Below, one piece after another: positions 18,755 to 26,857 of a stretch of DNA of 64,000 bases (within the stretch, counting starts at the first letter, position 1; the number at the start of each line of letters is the position of its first letter). Both the position numbers and the translations under genes were made by a program. Source of the stretch: an uncultured Saprospiraceae bacterium. Lineage in GTDB: Bacteria; Bacteroidota; Bacteroidia; Chitinophagales; Saprospiraceae. The notes beneath the pieces were generated by a model that searched no databases, was not told the origin of the DNA, and saw only the letters and a list, made by a program, of their open reading frames with translations. The stretch covers positions 50,213 to 114,212 of the forward strand of contig CALGLU010000030.1 of assembly GCA_937959275.1 (NCBI GenBank), in the 5' to 3' direction.

Positions 18755-19372
18755 TTACTTATTAAACTGGTTCATCGTGTGGCTTAGGCCGATCGTCGCA
18801 TAACTTTTTATCGCTTCTCCTGCAGTTTTTATAATCTCTGGGAGCTGCTCTTGTTCTTTAGCTGTCCATTTACCTAGGACAAAATTGACTTGTTGCCCTT
18901 TACCAAATTCATCGCCTATTCCAATTCTTAGCCTGGTATACTTTGTAGTATTTAAGATTTGGTTGATATCTTTTAATCCGTTGTGCCCTCCATCTCCTCC
19001 TTTGGCTTTGAGCCTCATTTGTCCAAGAGGCAGATGTAGATCATCGACGACAACCAATAAATTAGTTGGCAAAATCTTTTTCTTTTGACCCCAGTACCGT
19101 ACAGCCTTGCCACTCAAATTCATAAATGTTGATGGTTTTAATAATACGAGTGTCCTGCCTTTATGTTTGATTTCAGCTACATCTCCCAGATTGTCATTTT
19201 TAAAACTAACCTTTCCCCATTCCGCAAGATGATCTACAACATCAAAGCCGATATTATGACGTGTGTCATCATATTCACGTCCCATATTGCCTAAACCAAC
19301 AATCAAGTATTTCATAGGATCTTCCTTTTCTTCCTCTTCTTTGGCAAAGAGTTTTTTAAACCATGTCAACAT
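18755..19372 (-). CDS. pth: Peptidyl-tRNA hydrolase
   Basis: 205 residues. It releases tRNA from peptidyl-tRNAs that drop off the ribosome. From residue 20 the sequence is a standard bacterial Pth: MKYLIVGLGNMG with Asn29, catalytic His39 in DTRHNIGFD, and the FMNLSGKAV and DDLHLPLGQMRLKAKGGDGGHNGL blocks (20 residues or fewer each when split). The first 19 residues (MLTWFKKLFAKEEEEKEDP) are an amphipathic, acidic extension; I recall similar extensions in other Bacteroidota, so I keep this start. An alternative start is M20. Confidence 0.95.
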   Translation of the reverse strand: MLTWFKKLFAKEEEEKEDPMKYLIVGLGNMGREYDDTRHNIGFDVVDHLAEWGKVSFKNDNLGDVAEIKHKGRTLVLLKPSTFMNLSGKAVRYWGQKKKILPTNLLVVVDDLHLPLGQMRLKAKGGDGGHNGLKDINQILNTTKYTRLRIGIGDEFGKGQQVNFVLGKWTAKEQEQLPEIIKTAGEAIKSYATIGLSHTMNQFNK

Positions 19373-19487
19373 ATGTGGACAAAAATATAGTTCCTTGTTG
19401 TTAGAGCGGAATTTTAAGGTATAAAATTTAATATGATTCCTTTAAAACTAAATTTGTTATGATTTCCTCTAAAATTAAATGGCTTCC

Positions 19488-19602
19488 AAAATAAATTTGT
19501 CACGATTTTACCAAAAATCCCGCCAAATTTTATCTTTTTTATACTATCCACCCAGTGATGAATCACAGGGTTACAATCATGTCACACCTTCAGTGTTGTT
19601 CT
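19488..19602. repeat. Dispersed REP-like element, copy A
   Basis: About 115 nt: AAATAAATTTGTCACGATTTT, AT-rich middle, then the palindrome CCCAGTGATGAATCACAGGG and the tail TACAATCATGTCACACCTTC. It aligns over its full length with 30989-31100 at roughly 80 % or better by eye, which makes it a discrete dispersed element. Confidence 0.85.
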
Positions 19603-19833
19603 GTTATTTTAAGAAATATAAGTCCTTTGGGATCGAAGATATGTGTATAATCAGCGAAGCATGCTTATTCCATTAATATTGACTGTTTGTAAATGAAATT
19701 TATGCAACTTCAACAAAACTCATCCTCCAAAAGGCTGACAGGCGGTGAAATTTCATTTTTCTATACGATCTGGTTCACGAGAAATCACGAGACTACTGCG
19801 TTTTCGATTTTGTGCGCAATGTGTTAAAGATGG

Positions 19834-19864
19834 TTGGCTAATTTAAGCGATTTAACTACCTTTC
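19834..19864 (+). promoter_or_regulatory. Possible promoter for the choline module
   Basis: TTG at 19834-19836 and TACCTTTC (one mismatch to TAnnTTTG) at 19857-19864, 20 nt apart, the expected spacing. The -7 ends 7 nt before the ATG, so the transcript would be nearly leaderless. Confidence 0.3.
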
Positions 19865-19871
19865 CTTTCGT

Positions 19872-20570
19872 ATGAAACGCCAACTGGAAATTGCCTTTGC
19901 CTGGTCTGTTCACGTCTTCACTTCTTTGGGAATTCTTGCTGCCTTTATGGCAATGATCGCCATTGATCAAGGTGAGTGGGCACGCTCATTCCTCTGGTTA
20001 TTTGTGTGTTTCATCATAGACGGTCTTGATGGGACATTAGCCCGAAAAGCAAGGGTCACTGAGATTTTACCAAACATGCATGGTAAGAATATTGACTATG
20101 TGATTGACTTTAGCACCTATGCTTTGATCCCAGCCTTTTTCTTTTATAAAGCAGATATGGCTCCACCTACTGCGATGTTGCCGACCCTTGCCATCATGTT
20201 GTTAAGCTCTGCCTTATATTATGGCAAAAACAACATGGTCGAGGACGAGCAATATTTTATCGGATTTCCAGTTTTGTGGAATTTTGTTGTCTTTTTTCAA
20301 TTTTTCGTCTTTGATAATCATCTGATCCTGAATGTCATTTCTGTAGTTATCGTTGGTGTGTTACATTTCATCCCATTGCGCTATGCATATCCGAGTCGAG
20401 CAAGGAAATATTTTATCCCTCACTTACTTGTTTCGATCACGGCCTTGTCTTCTGCCTTATTTGTGCTGATGAATTACCCAAATAGTCATACTATTGCACA
20501 ATTATTAACTATTGTTTGCGGAGTCTACTTTTTGGCTTTTGCGATATTTGAAACGATAACTACTCGATGA
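19872..20570 (+). CDS. pcs: Phosphatidylcholine synthase (CDP-alcohol phosphatidyltransferase)
   Basis: 232 residues, about 8 membrane helices, inner membrane. Pcs condenses CDP-diacylglycerol with choline to give phosphatidylcholine and CMP. The CDP-alcohol phosphotransferase motif is D50-G-L-D53-G54-T-L-A57-R58, then 12 residues, G71-xxx-D75-xxx-D79. The 12-residue spacing and the AWSVHVFTSLG opening follow rhizobial Pcs rather than PssA or PgsA, which have a shorter spacing. The next gene overlaps by 4 nt and a CHT1-like transporter follows, which supports choline as the substrate. Confidence 0.85.
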   Translation: MKRQLEIAFAWSVHVFTSLGILAAFMAMIAIDQGEWARSFLWLFVCFIIDGLDGTLARKARVTEILPNMHGKNIDYVIDFSTYALIPAFFFYKADMAPPTAMLPTLAIMLLSSALYYGKNNMVEDEQYFIGFPVLWNFVVFFQFFVFDNHLILNVISVVIVGVLHFIPLRYAYPSRARKYFIPHLLVSITALSSALFVLMNYPNSHTIAQLLTIVCGVYFLAFAIFETITTR

Positions 20571-21757
20571 TCCGCATCTCTCCTACGCTCGCGTTGAATA
20601 ATTTGATGAAACAACGTGAAGCGTCACAAATGCCTGTATACAAATTAGGCTTTGGACAATCACCGTTTCCTGTGCCAAATCAGATGGTTGAGGCTTTAAA
20701 AAGTCATGCCTATCGAAAAGATTATGTGCATACACAGGGCATAATAGAACTTAGACAAGCCATTAGCCACTATTATCAACAGCAGTTTTCTGTGTCTTCG
20801 TACGCCGAAGATATTATCGTCGGGCCAGGCAGTAAGGAATTGATCTTTTTAGCGCAACTAGCACTAAATCGTTCTTTACTCCTCCCTCGTCCGAGTTGGG
20901 TCAGTTATGAACCTCAGGCTAACTTGTTGGGTCTATCTACCTATTGGGTTGACACGAATTCGGATCAAGATTGGAAATTAGATCCTGCTCGTCTGGAAGT
21001 ATTTTTACGTGCGCACCTGAAGGAAGAATTTGTAATCATCCTAAATTATCCTGGTAATCCGACAGGTGCAGTGTATTCAGAATCAGAATTACAGGCATTG
21101 GTGAAGGTATTTAGTCAATATGGTGTCATCGTTATATCAGACGAGATTTATGCCGAATTTACATTTGACAAAAAACACCTGAGCATAGCCACCTTATATC
21201 CAGAACATACGATCGTGTGTAGCGGTCTGAGCAAGTGGTGTGGCGCAGGCGGTTGGAGACTAGGTTATATGATCTTCCCTCAAGAGATGAATGACATCAA
21301 AGCTAAGGTCATTCAAGCGGGGAGTGAAACCTACTCCTGTGCTGCGACTCCCATTCAACTTGCCGCTCAAGTTGCCTTTGAGCACGGTGAAGACATTCAA
21401 CAATATACCTCTTCTTGCAAGTCAATCTTGAAACAAGCCCATGACCTTGTCCATGCGACTTTAGATCAAACTAAACTAAAAATGCGTCCGTCTCAAGGAG
21501 GATTTTATGGACTACTAGAATTTGATCCTTCCCTCTATCCCTTTGATACAAATCAGGCTTTGTGTCGGGATTTACTCAAAGATACAGGCGTTGCTGTCTT
21601 ACATGGGAGTGCATTTGGCTTCGCCTCAGATCAGCTGATTGCAAGACTTGCCTATGTTGATTTTGATGGTGCATACTTGCTCCAGCATCCGCATACATTG
21701 CGACACGGATTGGCTAAAATCAAAGAAGCGGTGCAGAAGTTGAATGAGTGGAGGTAG
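20567..21757 (+). CDS. Class I/II PLP aminotransferase
   Basis: 396 residues, fold-type I, with the PLP lysine K223 in SGLSKWCGAGGWRLGY and the NYPGNPTGAVYS cofactor block. It resembles aspartate/aromatic aminotransferases; the substrate is not clear. Its start overlaps the end of pcs (ATGA), so it is translationally coupled to phosphatidylcholine synthesis. A terminator-like hairpin follows at 21791. Whether it serves choline metabolism or is a passenger is open. Confidence 0.82.
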   Translation: MIRISPTLALNNLMKQREASQMPVYKLGFGQSPFPVPNQMVEALKSHAYRKDYVHTQGIIELRQAISHYYQQQFSVSSYAEDIIVGPGSKELIFLAQLALNRSLLLPRPSWVSYEPQANLLGLSTYWVDTNSDQDWKLDPARLEVFLRAHLKEEFVIILNYPGNPTGAVYSESELQALVKVFSQYGVIVISDEIYAEFTFDKKHLSIATLYPEHTIVCSGLSKWCGAGGWRLGYMIFPQEMNDIKAKVIQAGSETYSCAATPIQLAAQVAFEHGEDIQQYTSSCKSILKQAHDLVHATLDQTKLKMRPSQGGFYGLLEFDPSLYPFDTNQALCRDLLKDTGVAVLHGSAFGFASDQLIARLAYVDFDGAYLLQHPHTLRHGLAKIKEAVQKLNEWR

Positions 21758-21790
21758 GGCTTTTTAGAGGTATTACCTTTGGCAATTGAT

Positions 21791-21812
21791 AAGACGTTGC
21801 ATGTAACGTCTT
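21791..21812 (+). terminator. Rho-independent terminator-like hairpin
   Basis: AAGACGTT-GCATGT-AACGTCTT, an 8-bp stem with 6-nt loop, followed by TACTTATTTTTG. It ends the pcs-aminotransferase unit and separates it from the transporter 36 nt on; partial read-through is possible. Confidence 0.65.
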
Positions 21813-21848
21813 TACTTATTTTTGATTTTATCCCTACCTTAGTGTGCA

Positions 21849-23423
21849 GTGGAACTTCTGAAGCATAAATCAATTTCGGTCCTTATCTTTTTTCTGATTT
21901 TTGGTGGCTTAATTCTGTATTCTCTGTTGACAGGTCAGGTGATTCATTGGGCAGGCTTAGGATTAGTCATCTTTTTTTATTTGTTGATTTTTTACATTGG
22001 CATCAAATCAGCTGATCGTGCCACGAGCGACGATCTTGATTCTTTTTTATTAGCAGGTCGCCGATTGCCCTTATGGATTGCAATGATCACGATGGCTGCG
22101 ACTTGGCTTGGTGGTGGCTACATCAATGGGACAGCAGAAGCCGCTGCGGGAAGTGGGCTTGTGTGGGTGCAAGCGCCGTGGGGTTATGGATTGAGTTTAA
22201 TTATAGGCGGGTTGTTTTTTGCGCGCAAGATGCGTCGGCATGAATTTAGGACGATGCTGGACCCACTCGAACGACGTTTTGGGAGTAAAGCAACTGGTTT
22301 ATTTTTTATACCCGCATTACTCGGGGAGACCTTTTGGATAGCGGCTATATTGACAGCTTTAGGGACTACGTTTTCTGTAATTATAGGATTGGATACGCAG
22401 AGTTCAATTATTGCGTCTGCGGCGATAGCGATACTCTATACGGCGATTGGCGGGTTGTGGTCAGTGGCGTATACAGATATCATTCAATTGGGCCTATTGG
22501 TGTTTGGGTTGATATTGGTGATGCCGTTTGTGTTGTCGGGGGTTGGTGGAGTGGATGAGTTGTGGTTGCTGTATGAGGAAAAGTTTGGGGCAGATGCCTC
22601 CTTTATACCGGATCCAGAGAGTATGGGCAATTATTTTTGGAATTGGTTGGATTATGGTTTTCTATTGATCTTTGGTGGGATACCTTGGCAAGTTTATTTT
22701 CAGCGTGTGTTGGCGGCGCGGACGGAGAAGACTGCGATGTGGCTGTCAATTTTTGCGGGGGTGATTTGTATTGTGGTTGCGGTGCCTGCTGCGTTGATTG
22801 GGATGGTGGGGAGTGTGACGGATTGGAGTAGTTTGGCGCTGGCGGGACCTGAGACGAATGCGAGTATTTTGCCTTATGTCTTTCAGCATTTGACACCGCC
22901 TGTTGTGGCCTTGGTTGGCTTGGGTGCGATTTCTGCGGCGGTGATGTCTTCTATTGATTCATCGATGTTGTCAGCCAGTACTTTATCTGTTTGGAATGTT
23001 TATCGTCCACTGATCAACCCGAATGTGAGTCAGGCTGATTTACAAAAACTGATGAAGCGTGCCATTTTGATTGTAGGCATTGCGGCTACCTTGTTATCGT
23101 TGCAGGTGGAGAGTGTGTATTCGCTTTGGTTTTTGTGTAGTGATTTTGTGTATTGTCTGTTGTTTCCCGCATTGGCATGTGCGTTGTTTGATGCGAAAGC
23201 GAATCGGACGGGTGCGCTTGCGGGGTTTGTGGTGGCGGCTGTGTTGAGATTTGGTGGTGGGGATGCTACCTTGGGGATTCCAACGATGATTCCTTATCCT
23301 ATGATAGAAGAAGGGGTGGTTTTATTTCCGTTTCGGACGCTAGCGATGGTGTCGGGATTATTGACAATTGTTATTGTTTCGAGAATGACTCAGGGGTATG
23401 ATTCGGCAAGGTCTCTTGACTAG
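21849..23423 (+). CDS. CHT1-like sodium/choline symporter (SSS family)
   Basis: 524 residues, about 13 membrane helices, starting at GTG. The sodium:solute symporter core is unusually close to the animal high-affinity choline transporter SLC5A7: ATWLGGGYINGTAEAA, PWGYGLSLIIGGLFFA, GGLWSVAYTDIIQL, GIPWQVYFQRVLAA and AVMSSIDSSMLSAS all have near-verbatim counterparts in CHT1 as I recall it. In animals the protein imports choline with sodium. Directly downstream of pcs and its coupled aminotransferase, choline import for phosphatidylcholine synthesis is the best reading. Base composition becomes more GT-rich between 22400 and 23400 than in neighbours. Confidence 0.8.
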   Translation: MELLKHKSISVLIFFLIFGGLILYSLLTGQVIHWAGLGLVIFFYLLIFYIGIKSADRATSDDLDSFLLAGRRLPLWIAMITMAATWLGGGYINGTAEAAAGSGLVWVQAPWGYGLSLIIGGLFFARKMRRHEFRTMLDPLERRFGSKATGLFFIPALLGETFWIAAILTALGTTFSVIIGLDTQSSIIASAAIAILYTAIGGLWSVAYTDIIQLGLLVFGLILVMPFVLSGVGGVDELWLLYEEKFGADASFIPDPESMGNYFWNWLDYGFLLIFGGIPWQVYFQRVLAARTEKTAMWLSIFAGVICIVVAVPAALIGMVGSVTDWSSLALAGPETNASILPYVFQHLTPPVVALVGLGAISAAVMSSIDSSMLSASTLSVWNVYRPLINPNVSQADLQKLMKRAILIVGIAATLLSLQVESVYSLWFLCSDFVYCLLFPALACALFDAKANRTGALAGFVVAAVLRFGGGDATLGIPTMIPYPMIEEGVVLFPFRTLAMVSGLLTIVIVSRMTQGYDSARSLD

Positions 23424-23663
23424 TTACTGGCATTTATCAACTTAAAAACTTCATTTCATGGTACTATCTTTTAAGAAGAGTTGAGATGACGTTTGTCAAA
23501 CCAGTTATCCTCACGCATTGTCAGGATGCGGGGAGGCTCACCAGCAGCAGATAGCAAAAAGAAACATAGAAGTAAGTAATACTATTCGCAAATACTTAAC
23601 TAGCATTAATTGATTGGTTTTGTTGAGACCTCTGTTGTTTCAATCAAAGTGTCCAAATTTCCT

Positions 23664-23700
23664 GCTATAGGTTGTCTGACACATCTTAAAAACCTATAGC
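23664..23700. other. Perfect 10-bp inverted repeat, 17-nt loop
   Basis: GCTATAGGTT at 23664-23673 and AACCTATAGC at 23691-23700. It lies just beyond the stop of the small membrane ORF at 23707 and may be its terminator or the edge of the inserted AT-rich island. Confidence 0.6.
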
Positions 23701-23706
23701 TAATAT

Positions 23707-23946
23707 CTATTTTATAACCTTGACACACGCATCCATATATTTAAATAAGATAATACCAATTATTATATGAACATAATGAGAAATTAACCCATATAGATTG
23801 ATTGAATCAATATTACCATCTATAAATACAATTACACCATTACTAAGTAATCCAATCAATCCAACACTGAAAATTAACGCTACAAAGATTTTTAGTAACA
23901 GGATAAAGAAAGAACCATTTATAAAAGCAATTATTAACATGAACAT
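23707..23946 (-). CDS. Small membrane protein, 79 aa, unknown
   Basis: About three hydrophobic segments, no recognisable family. It overlaps the end of the 50-aa ORF upstream and sits downstream of the RHS relic on the same strand, in a strongly AT-rich stretch. Its position fits a toxin-linked immunity protein, which are often small and membrane-bound, but nothing in the sequence proves that. It could also be the continuation of the 50-aa ORF after a frameshift. Confidence 0.45.
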   Translation of the reverse strand: MFMLIIAFINGSFFILLLKIFVALIFSVGLIGLLSNGVIVFIDGNIDSINLYGLISHYVHIIIGIILFKYMDACVKVIK

Positions 23947-24086
23947 AATATAATATAGCAGACTACAAGCACAGAAAGTATAATGTTCTGCATATCATAA
24001 ATTAATACCGATCTCATTATCAATTCTAAGGACAAGAATATCGTCAGAAGTACGGCATATGATAAATGAAGAAATTTAATTTTCAT
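23934..24086 (-). CDS. Small membrane protein, 50 aa, unknown
   Basis: MKIKFLHLSYAVLLTIFLSL then a second hydrophobic stretch ending in CSC. The ATG follows the 57-aa ORF by 9 nt and its end overlaps the 79-aa ORF, the spacing of an operon. No family recognised. Confidence 0.35.
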   Translation of the reverse strand: MKIKFLHLSYAVLLTIFLSLELIMRSVLIYDMQNIILSVLVVCYIILCSC

Positions 24087-24095
24087 TATAATGAT

Positions 24096-24269
24096 TCAAT
24101 CCTTGAATAACCCTAAACACAATGCTAGTCCCAAAATAAATAATATAAAACCAAAACTTAAATCATTAACTAATGTGTTTGAATTTAGTTTCCTATCCTT
24201 GTTAACAATTGCTTCAAAAAAAAAGTATATTCCAGCTATAATGAGAACTATTCCAATAATTAAATGCAT
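24096..24269 (-). CDS. Small two-helix membrane protein, 57 aa, unknown
   Basis: Starts MHLIIGIVLIIAGIYFFFEA, a short basic polar loop, then a second helix LSFGFILFILGLALCLGLF and KD at the end. It begins 8 nt after the stop of the RHS relic on the same strand, where immunity genes of RHS toxins normally lie. Too short for most gene callers. Function is inferred from position only. Confidence 0.45.
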   Translation of the reverse strand: MHLIIGIVLIIAGIYFFFEAIVNKDRKLNSNTLVNDLSFGFILFILGLALCLGLFKD

Positions 24270-24277
24270 ATTATTTT

Positions 24278-24980
24278 TTAATTTTCAATTCTCTCTGTTG
24301 CTATTTTAGAAGTTTTTAATACTGTCTTTGCTGCGGCGTCAACTGCTTCTGTATTATTTCCAATATTCAAACTTTTAACTCCTTTTCTCATAGCTTTGCT
24401 AGATCCAGCTGTCACTACAGATGTTACGATGCTTACTTTCGTTTCCGAATCTAATTTTCCATCCTGCATATAATCAGAGATTACATCTACTACAGTTGCG
24501 CCAATAGTCGTCGCTTTTGCAACTCCGGCAACAGGTACTGTTAATGGACTCCAAAATCCACCTGACAAGGCTGTCGGAGTGTGCATAGTAAGCTCTGCCG
24601 GTTCAGAAACACCTTTTACAAACTGTGCATCTTCTCTGACATTTGATAACGATTCATTCTTTATATTATTTAAATTGCTAATAGTTGATTTTATCTCTGA
24701 AAATCATTCTTTACTAGAAAGCTGTGGCTTATTATTTAGCTGACGTTTTACTCTCTTATGTTCATTAAAAGCACTAAATACCCTCTGTAAGAGTGGTGGT
24801 TTAGATTTCTGTAATCCATACAAATCAATTTAGCAACGGGTGACAACTCTGCATAATTATACGAATTCACATGTGGAAACTGATCACTAATCGGATCTGG
24901 CCCATCAAATACCGCAACTGCTTTCAGATACGTACGGGCATCAAATTCTAAATAGTTTGAATAAGGAATCAATTCCTGAT
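24278..24980 (-). pseudogene. RHS-repeat protein C-terminal fragment, frameshifted and interrupted
   Basis: Reading leftward, ARTYLKAVAVFDGPDP then ISDQFPHVNSYNYAELSP is the conserved end of an RHS core in Bacteroidota. At about 24832 a one-base slip moves the frame: the expected IDLYGLQK continues in the next frame, runs through KPPLLQRVFSAFNEHKRV, meets an in-frame TGA near 24691, and resumes as FSEIKSTISNLNN through EPAELTMHTPTALSGGFWSP to a normal stop at 24278. So one polymorphic-toxin-type C-terminus is split by a frameshift and a stop. Only this end remains; no RHS repeats lie upstream. The C-terminal 100 residues are Ala/Val-rich and not a toxin domain I recognise. Confidence 0.75.
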
Positions 24981-25300
24981 TAGTATAACTTTGGCAATGT
25001 TTCCTGTTGCTACGCCTGTTCCGGTGCTTTTTAATTGGCGACCATATTCAGGTGGTGCATTATGCAATGAAAGACTGACTCTAGAAGAACTTAGTGACAA
25101 AATCCAAGAAGAATAGATCTGTGAGTCCAGATAATAAAGTAAATCCTGAAATACACAGCCAACTACAATATCTTACTTCTATTCATTACATTTGATTCAA
25201 TAAGTTGGGGATCGCAGACTCGGCCTTGTAGCCATCAGCTTGTTGCCTTACCAAATTGATATTAATGTACACAATTGTAAACTAGCACACTCCCTATTAT
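24981..25300. other. Intergenic, 320 nt, with a 39-codon orphan frame
   Basis: A plus-strand frame at 24997-25116 (MFPVATPVPVLFNWRPYSGG to LTLEELSDKIQEE) looks protein-like at its end and may be a leftover gene tail, but I cannot assign it. The rest, up to the transporter start, shows no clear promoter pair. Confidence 0.4.
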
Positions 25301-26836
25301 ATGAGTACTTCTAATACTTCGTCGATTACCTTCTACGCCGTCATCGTTTCTCTAGGCGGTTTTTTGTTTGGCTTTGACGCGTCCGTGATCTCAGGTGCCC
25401 TCGGGTCCATAAAAGCGATGTTTCCGATGACAACGTTCGAACAAGGTTTTGTCGTGTCATCCCCTACTCTTTCTGCTGCGATTGCGATGCTGTTTGTGGG
25501 TCCAATTAGTGATATGTTTGGACGTAAAAAGGTATTGATATTTATCGCTTTTGGCTATGCGCTATCAGCTATCTTATCTGCTATGGCACCCAGCGTAGGC
25601 ATTCTGATTTTTGCGCGGATGCTTGGTGGCCTAGCGTTTGGTGCTGCGTTAATAATGGCTCCCTTATACATAGCCGAAATAGCTCCGGCTGAAAAACGAG
25701 GTCGGTTGGTCTCAATCAATCAGTTGAACATTGTCTTAGGATTTTCTGCCGCCTACTTTGCTAACTATTTTATTAACCAGCAATATGGCAGCGATCCAGA
25801 TATGTGGCGTTATATGCTTGGCCTAGAATTCTTACCTGCGATTCTTTATTTCTTTTTATTATTTATCATTCCAGAAAGTCCAAGATGGCTAATAGGCAAA
25901 AATCGACAAGATGAAGCCCGAGCAGTTATTCAAAAAGTGAGAGGTACACAGGATGTTGATCTTGAAGTCAATACGATCCAACAAAATATCATTGAAACTG
26001 CCAACTCAGATAAAATTAGAATCGTTGAATTATTTAAACCTTCCTTGCGCCTGGTATTAGTCATTGGACTGGTCGTTGGTATCCTACAGCAGATTACGGG
26101 TATCAATATCGCTTTCTTTTATGCCAACACTATTTTTGAACAATCTGGAATCGGAGCTGATGCGTCATTCACTCAGGCTGTTTGGGTTGGTATCATCAAT
26201 GTCATCTTCACACTTGTGGCTATGTATTTTATTGACCGCGTTGGGCGAAAACCATTACTTATTTTTGGTACAGCTGGGATTGCGATCAGTATGTTTATTT
26301 CTGCCTATGGCTTTCATCAAGCTAGCTATTCTTTATCAACTACAGCGATTGATCAACTTGACCTCAATGTGGATAAGCAAGCGCTCAGCACAATCGCTGG
26401 TCAGGTGTACGATAATGACGTTGATTATAAAAATGCCTTGATTTCTAATCTAGGTGCAGAGGTCGCTACTGCGCACGAAGCAGACTTGATTAAAGCGGCT
26501 GTTGATATGAATCCTTGGTTAATCTTATTTGGCATTTTGGGATTCGTTGCTTCATTTGCGATTTCACTAGGGCCGGTGATGTGGGTCTTGTTTTCTGAAA
26601 TATTTCCCAACTGGATTCGAGGGCTCGCTATTTCAGTTGTTGGATTTGTTAATTCAGCAGTGAGTTGGTTTGTGCAATTAATTTTCCCTTGGGAATTAGC
26701 AAATTTAGGTACAGCGATGACCTTTGCCATTTATGGTGTTTTTGCAGTCATCGGCTTACTGTTTGTATTGCGGACAGTCCCTGAAACAAAAGGAAAATCA
26801 TTAGAAGAGCTTGAAGCTATTTTGGTAAAACACTAA
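25301..26836 (+). CDS. MFS sugar/proton symporter (xylose/arabinose type)
   Basis: 511 residues, 12 predicted membrane helices. Sugar-porter signatures are present: GGFLFGFDASVISGAL at the first helix, FGRKK after helix 2, PESPRWL after helix 6, QQITGINIAFFYA in helix 7, DRVGRKPLL, and PETKGKSLEEL at the end. An extra polar loop of about 60 residues lies between helices 9 and 10. A GH43 gene follows after 21 nt, so xylose or xylo-oligosaccharide-derived pentose is the likely cargo (inference). Confidence 0.88.
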   Translation: MSTSNTSSITFYAVIVSLGGFLFGFDASVISGALGSIKAMFPMTTFEQGFVVSSPTLSAAIAMLFVGPISDMFGRKKVLIFIAFGYALSAILSAMAPSVGILIFARMLGGLAFGAALIMAPLYIAEIAPAEKRGRLVSINQLNIVLGFSAAYFANYFINQQYGSDPDMWRYMLGLEFLPAILYFFLLFIIPESPRWLIGKNRQDEARAVIQKVRGTQDVDLEVNTIQQNIIETANSDKIRIVELFKPSLRLVLVIGLVVGILQQITGINIAFFYANTIFEQSGIGADASFTQAVWVGIINVIFTLVAMYFIDRVGRKPLLIFGTAGIAISMFISAYGFHQASYSLSTTAIDQLDLNVDKQALSTIAGQVYDNDVDYKNALISNLGAEVATAHEADLIKAAVDMNPWLILFGILGFVASFAISLGPVMWVLFSEIFPNWIRGLAISVVGFVNSAVSWFVQLIFPWELANLGTAMTFAIYGVFAVIGLLFVLRTVPETKGKSLEELEAILVKH

Positions 26837-26857
26837 ATTAATCTTTCGAATTCGATT

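Larger units (their letters stand above)
19373..19871. other. Intergenic, 499 nt, with repeat element copies
   Basis: Divergent gap between pth and the phosphatidylcholine synthase gene. It holds a dispersed element copy (19488-19602), a degenerate second copy near 19771-19795 (CACGAGAAATCACGAGACTAC), and a partial duplicate of the element's left part at 19449-19480. No credible gene. Confidence 0.7.

Noticed and set aside
19479..19676. Plus-strand frame of 65 codons
   Set aside because: Runs through the dispersed repeat element copy A, so its codons are dictated by the repeat.
22603..22896. Minus-strand frame of 97 codons in the choline transporter
   Set aside because: Pro/Ser/Gln-rich antisense shadow of a GT-rich stretch of a clear membrane transporter.
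24091..24309. Plus-strand frame of 72 codons
   Set aside because: It is the mirror of the 57-aa membrane ORF on the minus strand, which has better spacing and a sensible two-helix protein.
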